16,562 nucleotides of DNA. Origin: an uncultured Clostridia bacterium. GTDB lineage: Bacteria; Bacillota; Clostridia; Oscillospirales; Acutalibacteraceae. Positions 6,097-12,526 of this stretch are shown here, piece after piece. The stretch's first letter is position 1; each line of letters opens with the position of its first letter. The notes under the pieces are model-generated. The model made no database searches and had not been told where the DNA came from. It saw only the letters and a program-made list of their open reading frames with translations. A program made the position numbers and the translations under genes. The stretch covers positions 1 through 16,562 of the forward strand of contig CALWKP010000133.1 in the NCBI GenBank assembly GCA_944381295.1. The letters run 5' to 3'.

Positions 6097-7485
6097 ATGC
6101 AGCGCGAAAAATTTTCGTCCCGTTTAGGATTTATCCTGATCTCTGCGGGATGTGCTATCGGTTTGGGAAACGTATGGCGGTTCCCATTTATCACCGGGCA
6201 ATACGGCGGCGGCGCATTTGTCCTTCTTTATTTGTTTTTCCTTTTAATCCTTGGCCTTCCGGTCATGGTTATGGAATTCGCTGTCGGCCGTGCCAGTCAG
6301 AAAAGCATCGCTCTTTCGTTTGACGTTTTAGAGCCCAAAGGCACCAAATGGCATCTGCACAAATATACCGGAATTGCCGGAAACTACCTGCTGATGATGT
6401 TCTACACCACGATAGGCGGCTGGATGTTCCTCTACTGCGGCAAGATGATTACCGGCGAATTCAATACACTCAATGCATCCCAGACAGCCCAAGTATTCAA
6501 CGATATGCTGGCGGACCCTGTCCCCATGCTGCTCTGGATGATTGTGGTGGTGGTCGTCTGCTTTGGAGTATGCTCCTTCGGCCTGCAAAATGGTGTGGAA
6601 AAAGTCACAAAAATCATGATGTGCAGCCTGTTTTTCCTCATGATACTTTTGGCAATCCGTTCTGTTACTTTGGAAAATGCTTCTGCAGGCCTATCTTTTT
6701 ATCTTGTTCCGGATTTCCAAAATCTCGTTGGGGAAGGTGGTTCTCGGCTTTTCGATGCTGTATTTGCTGCCATGGGACAAGCCTTTTTCACACTCAGTAT
6801 CGGAATTGGTTCCCTGGCGATTTTCGGCAGCTACATCGGCAAAGACCGTTCGCTCACAGGGGAAGCCATCAGCGTAGGGGTCCTGGATACCTTGGTCGCA
6901 TTTATTGCAGGCCTGATTATTTTTCCGGCATGCTCTTCCTTTGGGATTCCTGCCGACAGCGGAAAAAAGCTTATTTTTATCACTCTCCCGAATGTTTTCC
7001 GCGAAATGCCTGCCGGGCAGGTTTGGGGAGCACTATTTTTCGTGTTTATGGCGTTTGCCGCATTATCCACGATCATTGCGGTATTCCAGAACATCCTTTC
7101 TTTCGCAATGGACCTTTGGGGATGGAGCCTCAAAAAAGCGGTCCTTATCAACCTTATTGCGATTATCGTGCTTTCTGTCCCATGCGTGTTGGGCTATAAC
7201 CTGTGGAGTGGATTCCAGCCCTTTGGCGTCGAATCGACGGTCCAGGATCCGGAAGATTTTATTGTTGCCAACAACCTTCTTCCGTTGGGGTCCCTGGTGT
7301 ATCTCATGTTTTGCGTTTCCCGTTACGGATGGGGATGGGACAACTTTCTGGCCGAAGCAAATACAGGCCGTGGAATCAAATTTCCGCGTTGGATGCGGTT
7401 TTATGTAACCTTTATCCTGCCGCTCATCATTCTGTTTATCTTTGTACAAGGATATCTTGCGAAATTTTTTCCCAATATTTTTTAA
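6097..7485 (+). CDS. Sodium:neurotransmitter symporter family (NSS/SNF) transporter
   Basis: A 462-residue integral membrane protein of the NSS family (LeuT fold), which imports amino acids or related amines with sodium. The first helix carries the family signature GCAIGLGNVWRFPF at residues 18-31, containing the unwound segment that coordinates sodium and substrate. It is followed at once by GQYGGGAFVLLYL. Helix 6/7 features appear as AFFTLSIGIGSLAIFGSY (about residues 227-244) and the sodium-binding helix 8 as FMAFAALSTIIAVFQNIL. The length and about eleven membrane segments match bacterial members such as MhsT. The start is ATG 6097 with AGGAGG nine bases upstream; the frame stays open further left through the structured spacer but that part has no coding character. 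The substrate is not predictable here; a terminator follows. Confidence 0.93.
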   Translation: MQREKFSSRLGFILISAGCAIGLGNVWRFPFITGQYGGGAFVLLYLFFLLILGLPVMVMEFAVGRASQKSIALSFDVLEPKGTKWHLHKYTGIAGNYLLMMFYTTIGGWMFLYCGKMITGEFNTLNASQTAQVFNDMLADPVPMLLWMIVVVVVCFGVCSFGLQNGVEKVTKIMMCSLFFLMILLAIRSVTLENASAGLSFYLVPDFQNLVGEGGSRLFDAVFAAMGQAFFTLSIGIGSLAIFGSYIGKDRSLTGEAISVGVLDTLVAFIAGLIIFPACSSFGIPADSGKKLIFITLPNVFREMPAGQVWGALFFVFMAFAALSTIIAVFQNILSFAMDLWGWSLKKAVLINLIAIIVLSVPCVLGYNLWSGFQPFGVESTVQDPEDFIVANNLLPLGSLVYLMFCVSRYGWGWDNFLAEANTGRGIKFPRWMRFYVTFILPLIILFIFVQGYLAKFFPNIF

Positions 7486-7500
7486 TCCCTTAAAAGACCA

Positions 7501-7539
7501 GGGAGGATTTTTGCGTTCTGCAAAAATCCTCCCCTTTTT
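7501..7539. terminator. Strong terminator between convergent transporter and araA genes
   Basis: A perfect 14-bp stem (GGGAGGATTTTTGC 7501-7514 with 7520-7533), loop GTTCT, followed by CTTTTTG on the plus strand. It ends the symporter transcript. On the minus strand it lies 26 bases after the araA stop and is followed by TGGTCTTTTA, so it may also stop the arabinose operon from the other side. Confidence 0.88.
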
Positions 7540-7559
7540 GTCAAGAGCCGATTTTCTCG

Positions 7560-9038
7560 TTATTTTTTAAGCTTCCATACCAAGTCATTCCACAAAAGTT
7601 CTTTGCGCAGCTCATCGATCTTGGTTTCTGCTCCAATATGAATGAATTCCAAATCCATGATCTCTGCAAAGTCGCGCAGGTCTTCTGCTGTCAGGTCATA
7701 GCTGATCACAGAATGATGTGCGCCGCCCGCATAAATCCATGCTTCCGCAGAAGTTTCCAGAGACGGCAACGGCTTCCACAATACTGCTGCCACCGGAAGA
7801 TTCGGCATTTCATGCTCCTGTTCCTGGCATTCCAGGTCGTTCACGATCATGCGGAACCTGTCGCCCATATCGATGATCGTCGCGAGGACTGCCGGGCCCT
7901 TCTTGGCCTTAAACGTCAGTCTTGCTGGTGGTTCCCTGTCGCCGATACCCAACGGCACGACCTTGATCTTCGGCTTTTCCGCCGCAACTGTCGGGCACAC
8001 TTCCAGCATATGTGCGCCCATATTCATCCCGCATTCCGGGTCAAAATTGTAAGTATAGTCCTCCATGAACGCTGTACCGCCATTCAGGTCTGCGGTCATC
8101 AGCTTCATTACACGGCACAATGCCGCTGTTTTCCAGTCGCCTTCTCCGGCAAAGCCATAGCCCTGTCGCATGAGATCCTGTGCTGCCAGACCCGGAAGCT
8201 GATGGAGCTGCTGCAAATCCTGGAAGTTGGTGTGGAATGCTCCAAACCCTTCCTTTTCCATAAACTTTTTCAGCGCAACTTCTTCCTTGGCCTGATACCG
8301 TACAGAATCGATCTCCTCGGTTGCCATCTCGTACAGCTCAGCATATTCTGCCATCTGTGCATCGATCTCTTCTTCTGTCACTGCATCGACCATCCGGATA
8401 ATATCTTCTACCCCGTAATAATCGACCTGCCAGCCAAATTTGATGTGCGCTTCTACTTTATCGCCTTCCGTTACCGCAACGTCGCGCATGTTGTCACTGA
8501 TTCTCAGCACGCGCAGCCGGCGGCTCTCATAAGCGCCGATTGCTGCACGCATCCATCCGGCCATTCTGCGGCGCATTTCCGGGCTTTCCCAATGTCCGGA
8601 AATCACTTTATGCTGCAAACGCATCCTTGCAGTAATGAATCCGTGCTCGCGGTCACCGTGCGCCGACTGGTTCAGATTCATGAAATCCATGTCGATGCTG
8701 TCCCACGGGATATCCCGGTTGAACTGCGTATTGACATGCAGCAGCGGCTTTTGCAGTGCATTAAATCCCCGAATCCACATTTTCGACGGGGAAAACGTGT
8801 GCATCCAGGTAATGATCCCTGCGCATTTCGGATCCTGGTTTGCCGCCATGATCGTGCTGTAAATTTCTTCCGAATTGCGCACTACCGGTTTCCACACCAA
8901 TGTCCCCGGGATGGTTTCATCCTGGTTCCACGCGTCCACCATGATTTTGGAATGCTGATTCACTGTATCAAGCACTTCGCTGCCGTACAGGTCCTGGCTT
9001 CCCACAACAAACCAGAATTCATACTGGTTCAATGCCAT
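7560..9038 (-). CDS. araA: L-arabinose isomerase
   Basis: A 492-residue cytosolic enzyme that converts L-arabinose to L-ribulose, the first step of bacterial arabinose use, with a divalent metal (usually manganese). The family N-terminus is plain (FWFVVGSQDLYGSEVL). The conserved blocks ITWMHTFSPSKMWIRGF, MNLNQSAHGDREHGFI, GGTAFMEDYTYNFDPECGMN and GAHMLEVCP contain the metal-binding and catalytic glutamates and histidines. The final block GGAHHSVISYDL carries the last metal histidine. The length fits the family (about 475-500). AGGAGG lies ten bases before the ATG. The gene starts 55 bases after araR, without a terminator between them, so the two are probably co-transcribed from the AraR-controlled promoter at 10217-10245. 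Ribulokinase and ribulose-5-phosphate epimerase genes are not next to it. Confidence 0.97.
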   Translation of the reverse strand: MALNQYEFWFVVGSQDLYGSEVLDTVNQHSKIMVDAWNQDETIPGTLVWKPVVRNSEEIYSTIMAANQDPKCAGIITWMHTFSPSKMWIRGFNALQKPLLHVNTQFNRDIPWDSIDMDFMNLNQSAHGDREHGFITARMRLQHKVISGHWESPEMRRRMAGWMRAAIGAYESRRLRVLRISDNMRDVAVTEGDKVEAHIKFGWQVDYYGVEDIIRMVDAVTEEEIDAQMAEYAELYEMATEEIDSVRYQAKEEVALKKFMEKEGFGAFHTNFQDLQQLHQLPGLAAQDLMRQGYGFAGEGDWKTAALCRVMKLMTADLNGGTAFMEDYTYNFDPECGMNMGAHMLEVCPTVAAEKPKIKVVPLGIGDREPPARLTFKAKKGPAVLATIIDMGDRFRMIVNDLECQEQEHEMPNLPVAAVLWKPLPSLETSAEAWIYAGGAHHSVISYDLTAEDLRDFAEIMDLEFIHIGAETKIDELRKELLWNDLVWKLKK

Positions 9039-9093
9039 AATCCAATATCCTCCTTTTATTTTCCACGGCCTTTCAGCCTTTGGTCCCTTTCTT

Positions 9094-10170
9094 TCACGGC
9101 GTAAGTTTTTTTACCGAATTCCTTACCACCAATTCTGGTTGGAATTCCACCGTCGCCTGAAATTCACTCCCACCAATCATTTTCAGCACTTGTTCCGCTG
9201 CGGTTTCTCCAAGCTTTTCCATGGGATGCGCCACCGATGTCAACGGTGTCCGGCATACCGGCGCTAATCCCGAATTGTCAATGCTTGTCAAAGAAATCCC
9301 CTCCGGAACAGTAACTCCATGCCGTTCCAACACAGCGATCAGCTGTACCGCTAACTCGTCGTTATAACATACCACCGCCGTACATCCCGTCAGTTTTGCG
9401 ACCGCCCCACGGGATTCCAGTTCCCCGGCATCCTCCGTCGTATACCACATCACCTGTGAATCCTCCGGTTCTATTCCCATTTCCAACAGGGCATCGAGAT
9501 ATCCCGCATAACGCAGCCGTCCCTGATAGTCATCCATTTTGAAAATCCCGGCGATTTTTCGGTGGCCCGCCTTCACCAGGAACGATGTTGCCAAATATCC
9601 CGCACGCCGGTCATCCATCGACACATGCGGCGCTGTCAGCTGCGGAAAATAGCCGTTGATAAACAATAACGGCAGCTTTTCGTCAATTAATTTTTGATAT
9701 AGCCCCTCATTCGGCGTCGGCAAGCCGCTTTTGGCTGGTTCCAAAATCAATCCGTCCACATTTTTTGCACTCATGGAAAGCAGTGCACGGCGTTCCTGAT
9801 CGGTTTGGTTATGGGTAAGGGCCAACCACATCGTATATCCCTGACTGGTAAGTACCGACTCGATTCCTTTCAGAATACTGGGGAAAATATAAGTATCCGC
9901 ATAAGTTGTGATCACCCCAATGATTCTGCTGGACTTTTTGGGCCCCGGGTCACGGTAGACGATAAACGAACCGCTTCCCTGACGGCTTTCCAGATATCCT
10001 TCCTGAGCAAGGACATTGAAAGCGCGGCGGACTGTTTGGCGGCTGACTCCGAAGCGGGTACTGATAGCGGATTCAGGAGGTAATTTTTCCCCATAGGACA
10101 ACGCGCCGTCCCGGACTTGTTCCTGTACCCATTCTACAATCTGCTGATATTTGGCTTGTTCTGACGGCAT
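9094..10170 (-). CDS. araR: AraR-type arabinose repressor (GntR DNA-binding domain fused to LacI-type sensor)
   Basis: A 358-residue transcription factor. Residues 1-75 form a GntR-type winged helix (YQQIVEWVQEQVRDG, PPESAISTRFGVSRQTVRRA, QGSGSFIV). From about residue 82 (RIIGVITTYADTYIFPSILKG) to the end it is a LacI/GalR periplasmic-binding-protein-like domain. This chimera is the hallmark of Bacillus AraR (about 360 residues), where L-arabinose releases the repressor from DNA. The start is ATG 10170, preceded by AGAGGTGA at four bases; the frame is open for 25 further codons but these have no ribosome site. Neighbouring araA and two AraR-like operators upstream support the assignment and suggest autoregulation. 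Confidence 0.93.
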   Translation of the reverse strand: MPSEQAKYQQIVEWVQEQVRDGALSYGEKLPPESAISTRFGVSRQTVRRAFNVLAQEGYLESRQGSGSFIVYRDPGPKKSSRIIGVITTYADTYIFPSILKGIESVLTSQGYTMWLALTHNQTDQERRALLSMSAKNVDGLILEPAKSGLPTPNEGLYQKLIDEKLPLLFINGYFPQLTAPHVSMDDRRAGYLATSFLVKAGHRKIAGIFKMDDYQGRLRYAGYLDALLEMGIEPEDSQVMWYTTEDAGELESRGAVAKLTGCTAVVCYNDELAVQLIAVLERHGVTVPEGISLTSIDNSGLAPVCRTPLTSVAHPMEKLGETAAEQVLKMIGGSEFQATVEFQPELVVRNSVKKLTP

Positions 10171-10216
10171 TGTCTCACCTCTCTGAATGAATAAAAAACA
10201 TCTTGAATTTGTCTTT

Positions 10217-10245
10217 AGAATATCGCTTTTGACTAAATTTGTCAA
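10217..10245 (-). promoter_or_regulatory. Sigma-A promoter of araR-araA
   Basis: On the minus strand TTGACA (10245-10240), a 17-base spacer and TATTCT (10222-10217) give a near-consensus sigma-A promoter. Transcription would start near 10210, leaving a leader of about 40 bases before araR. The -35 box lies inside the second AraR-like operator, so bound repressor would block polymerase. Confidence 0.8.
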
Positions 10246-10252
10246 TACAATT
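10237..10252. promoter_or_regulatory. AraR operator, degenerate copy over the -35 box
   Basis: ATTTGTCAATACAATT agrees at most positions with the Bacillus AraR consensus ATTTGTACGTACAAAT, keeping ATTTGT and TACAA. Its centre is 42 bp from the centre of the perfect site at 10279-10294, four helical turns, an in-phase arrangement suited to cooperative binding. A further half-site-like ATTTGTCT begins at 10207. Confidence 0.7.
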
Positions 10253-10278
10253 TTTTAAATAATCATTGAAAATTAAAA

Positions 10279-10294
10279 ATTTGTACATACAAAT
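10279..10294. promoter_or_regulatory. AraR operator, near-perfect palindrome
   Basis: ATTTGTACATACAAAT differs at a single central position from the Bacillus subtilis AraR consensus ATTTGTACGTACAAAT. It lies about 76 bp upstream of the predicted araR transcription start, and has no gene reading to the right that it could serve, so araR-araA are its evident targets. Confidence 0.88.
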
Positions 10295-10335
10295 TCACCC
10301 TTCCTGTTTTCTGCTATTATCTTCCCATACTATTA

Positions 10336-10366
10336 GAGGGCAAAAGCATAGTTTGCTTTTGCCCTC
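10336..10366. repeat. 13-bp perfect inverted repeat (hairpin)
   Basis: GAGGGCAAAAGCA (10336-10348) and TGCTTTTGCCCTC (10354-10366) around TAGTT. Neither side continues with a T run, so it is not a typical terminator. It is the first of four palindromes in the araR/exporter spacer and could be one end of a small dispersed element. Confidence 0.75.
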
Positions 10367-10380
10367 GTGATTGCTTATGA

Positions 10381-10456
10381 AGCAGGGCTTGACAGATTTG
10401 TCAATGACGGCGTCAGCCGTTCATTTTATCGTTGACAAATCTTATCAAGCCCTGCT
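10381..10456. repeat. Long hairpin: two 24-25-base arms with inner stem
   Basis: The left arm 10381-10404 (beginning AGCAGGGCTTGA) pairs with the right arm 10432-10456 (ending TCAAGCCCTGCT). The only imperfection is G opposite TA. Between them lies a second small stem, ACGGC 10407-10411 with GCCGT 10416-10420. Each arm is itself a weak palindrome of the type TTGACA...TTGTCAA. As RNA it would be a 76-base rod; as DNA it could extrude as a cruciform. No T run follows in either direction. Confidence 0.8.
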
Positions 10457-10472
10457 ACCTTTTGCAAAGGTA
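10456..10472. repeat. Short 7-bp palindrome
   Basis: TACCTTT and AAAGGTA around TGC, directly touching the right arm of the long hairpin. Probably part of the same repeat cluster. Confidence 0.5.
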
Positions 10473-10498
10473 AGCCTTACTGAAAATCGTGAACTTAC

Positions 10499-10535
10499 CC
10501 TCCGCACACCCGGCCGTCTCCTACGCCAGCGGAGG
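10499..10535. repeat. GC-rich hairpin just after the exporter operon
   Basis: CCTCCGC 10499-10505 pairs with GCGGAGG 10529-10535. An imperfect inner stem (GGCCGT/ACGCC) sits around CTCCT. It lies 14 bases after the permease stop codon. On the minus strand it is not followed by T residues, so a terminator role for the exporter operon is only possible, not shown; on the plus strand TTTTCT follows. Confidence 0.45.
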
Positions 10536-10548
10536 TTTTCTCCTACTA

Positions 10549-11805
10549 TCACTCGTAGCGGAGAGATTCTATGGGATCAAGCTTCGCCGCCTTATTTGCC
10601 GGGTAATATCCAAAGAATACCCCGATCAGCATCGAGAACGATACCGCTATAACGACTGACTGCATGGATGGCGCTACCGGCGCCTGCAACAACATTCCTC
10701 CCATCCATCCCAGGCCGCCGCCTAACAGAATCCCTAACGCCCCGCCAATCGCACAGATAATCATGGACTCTACGATAAACTGAAGACGTATCGCTCCATC
10801 CGGCGCTCCTAACGCTTTGCGTATCCCGATTTCCCGGGTCCGCTCCGTTACCGAAACCAGCATGATATTCATGACCCCGATCCCGCCTACCAGCAAAGAA
10901 ATTGCTGCGATCACCGAGATGGCCAACGACAACGTCCCTAACATACTGGTCGCCTGGTCCACGATGGAGTCCATGCTCTGCGTCATCACATACATCGATT
11001 CGTTCCGCGCATAATACCGGTCGTTGAAATAATCTGCGGTCTCCTGGGCAAATGCCTGGTAATCGATATCCCCCGCGGCTGCAACATAAAAATAAGTATA
11101 GCCCTCCGGGTTCGTCCCCTGCATCGAATACCCTGTCGTCAACGGGATATACACCGTCGTCGTTTCTCCTGCGCTTCCCATCAGAAAACTGCTTGCCTGT
11201 TCCCGGTAAGTCCCGATCACTGTAAAGGTCTTTCTCCCATTCACCAATCCTGTCAGGTCCACCTTGATGTCTTTCCCGATCGGGTCCTGCGCCCCGAACA
11301 GCTTTTCTGCCAGCGATTCCGCAATCACCGCAACCGTCCGGCCGCGCTGAAGATCCGATTCATTCACAAACCTTCCTCTCGCCAGGTCTACCTGCTGTCC
11401 TGTTGCCCCGGTAGCATATTCGTCGTTTACTCCCATGACGCTCACTTTATTCTCTTCATGCCGGTGCTCGATGGTCCCATTCCCTACCGTATCGCTCATC
11501 GCGATGCCCAAAATACTGCTGCTGTATTTTGCCCGGTAATCTTCAATCATTTCATCCGTCAGCAGGTCTTCCGTACCATAAATCCATGCCCCTGAGGTAT
11601 CGCGACGGTATACCTGCACCGCAATATTATTGCCCCCCATGTTCTGCATCTCTGAACTCACAACATTCGTCATCGCATCACCCACGCTCGTGATTGCAAT
11701 CACCGACCCGATCCCGATAATGATGCCTAGCATGGTCAACAGGGCCCTCATTTTGTTCGCCAGCAGCCCTGCCACTGCCAGCCGGATGTTTTCAAACAGA
11801 TTCAT
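10549..11805 (-). CDS. MacB/YknZ-type ABC transporter permease
   Basis: A 418-residue inner-membrane permease of the MacB/FtsX (type VII ABC) class. A membrane helix at about residues 20-42 (MRALLTMLGIIIGIGSVIAI) is followed by an extracytoplasmic MacB-type domain to about residue 280. Three C-terminal helices follow, with the cytoplasmic loop TERTREIGIRKALGA, the contact for the ATPase and a family hallmark. It ends KAAKLDPIESLRYE, also typical. Unlike Escherichia coli MacB the ATPase is a separate gene. The ATG has GGAGGAGG six bases upstream and overlaps the ATPase gene by 14 bases. With the adaptor and ATPase genes it forms a set equivalent to YknX-Y-Z. Such machines transmit mechanical work across the membrane and export or extract peptides, toxins or lipophilic compounds; the cargo here is unknown. 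Confidence 0.93.
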   Translation of the reverse strand: MNLFENIRLAVAGLLANKMRALLTMLGIIIGIGSVIAITSVGDAMTNVVSSEMQNMGGNNIAVQVYRRDTSGAWIYGTEDLLTDEMIEDYRAKYSSSILGIAMSDTVGNGTIEHRHEENKVSVMGVNDEYATGATGQQVDLARGRFVNESDLQRGRTVAVIAESLAEKLFGAQDPIGKDIKVDLTGLVNGRKTFTVIGTYREQASSFLMGSAGETTTVYIPLTTGYSMQGTNPEGYTYFYVAAAGDIDYQAFAQETADYFNDRYYARNESMYVMTQSMDSIVDQATSMLGTLSLAISVIAAISLLVGGIGVMNIMLVSVTERTREIGIRKALGAPDGAIRLQFIVESMIICAIGGALGILLGGGLGWMGGMLLQAPVAPSMQSVVIAVSFSMLIGVFFGYYPANKAAKLDPIESLRYE

Positions 11806-12526
11806 GTCCGTCCTCCTCCATCCGGCTCCCGGCGCTTGGCACGTCCGACGAAACCGCTCCGTCCCGTATCGTCACGATCCGTTCCGTTTCCTCCGCCAAT
11901 TCCTTGTTGTGCGTGATCAGCACGATCGTTTTCCCCTGTTCCCGGTGCAGCCGGTGGAAAATATCCATTACCATCCGCCCGGTCGCACTGTCCAGAGCTC
12001 CCGTCGGTTCGTCTGCCAAAATAATCGCCGGGTCATTCGCCATAGCACGCGCAATCGCCACCCTTTGCTTCTGGCCGCCTGAAAGCTCGTTCGGCATATG
12101 TTCCGACCGTTCCCCCATCCCGACCATTTCCAGAAGTTCCTCTGCCCGACGCAGTCTATCCCGGCGCACATACCCTGCATACAGCATCGGCAGCTCCACA
12201 TTTCCGCGCGCTGTCGAGCGCGGGATCAGGTTGAACGTCTGAAACACAAACCCTATCTTTTGATTCCGGACTTGTGACAGCTTCTTCCGACTCATTTGTG
12301 CAAGCGGTACGCCATCCAACAGATATTCCCCTGCTGTCGGACTGTCCAACGCTCCGATAATATTCATCAGCGTCGATTTTCCGGACCCCGATGGTCCTAC
12401 AATCGAAACGAATTCTCCTTCTTTTACCGTCAAGTCGATCCCATGAAGGATCTCCAGTTCGTTAGGAGACCCTATGTAATAGGATTTTTTGATCCCGTTC
12501 ATTTCAATCACATACTGCCCGCTCAT
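11792..12526 (-). CDS. ABC transporter ATP-binding protein (MacB/LolD/YknY type)
   Basis: A 244-residue ATPase with all standard motifs: Walker A GPSGSGKST at residues 44-52, Q-loop Gln96 (FVFQTFNL), signature LSGGQKQR from 148, Walker B IILADEPTGALD from 168, and switch His206 (LITHN). The segment FNLIPRSTARGNVELPMLYAG after the Q-loop is characteristic of the MacB/LolD subgroup. It powers the permease encoded next. Its ATG overlaps the adaptor's stop codon as ATGA, and GGAGG lies nine bases upstream, so the three genes are translationally coupled. The C-terminal tail after the D-loop (DVPSAGSRMEEDGHESV) is acidic and extra to the core fold. Confidence 0.95.
   Translation of the reverse strand: MSGQYVIEMNGIKKSYYIGSPNELEILHGIDLTVKEGEFVSIVGPSGSGKSTLMNIIGALDSPTAGEYLLDGVPLAQMSRKKLSQVRNQKIGFVFQTFNLIPRSTARGNVELPMLYAGYVRRDRLRRAEELLEMVGMGERSEHMPNELSGGQKQRVAIARAMANDPAIILADEPTGALDSATGRMVMDIFHRLHREQGKTIVLITHNKELAEETERIVTIRDGAVSSDVPSAGSRMEEDGHESV

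Noticed and set aside
7638..9104. 488-codon open frame on the plus strand opposite araA
   Set aside because: It is a shadow of the arabinose isomerase gene, with Cys/His-rich, low-credibility protein and no ribosome site.
10336..10456. CRISPR array or insertion sequence ends
   Set aside because: Repeats are inverted rather than evenly spaced direct repeats, and there is no transposase gene or fragment nearby.
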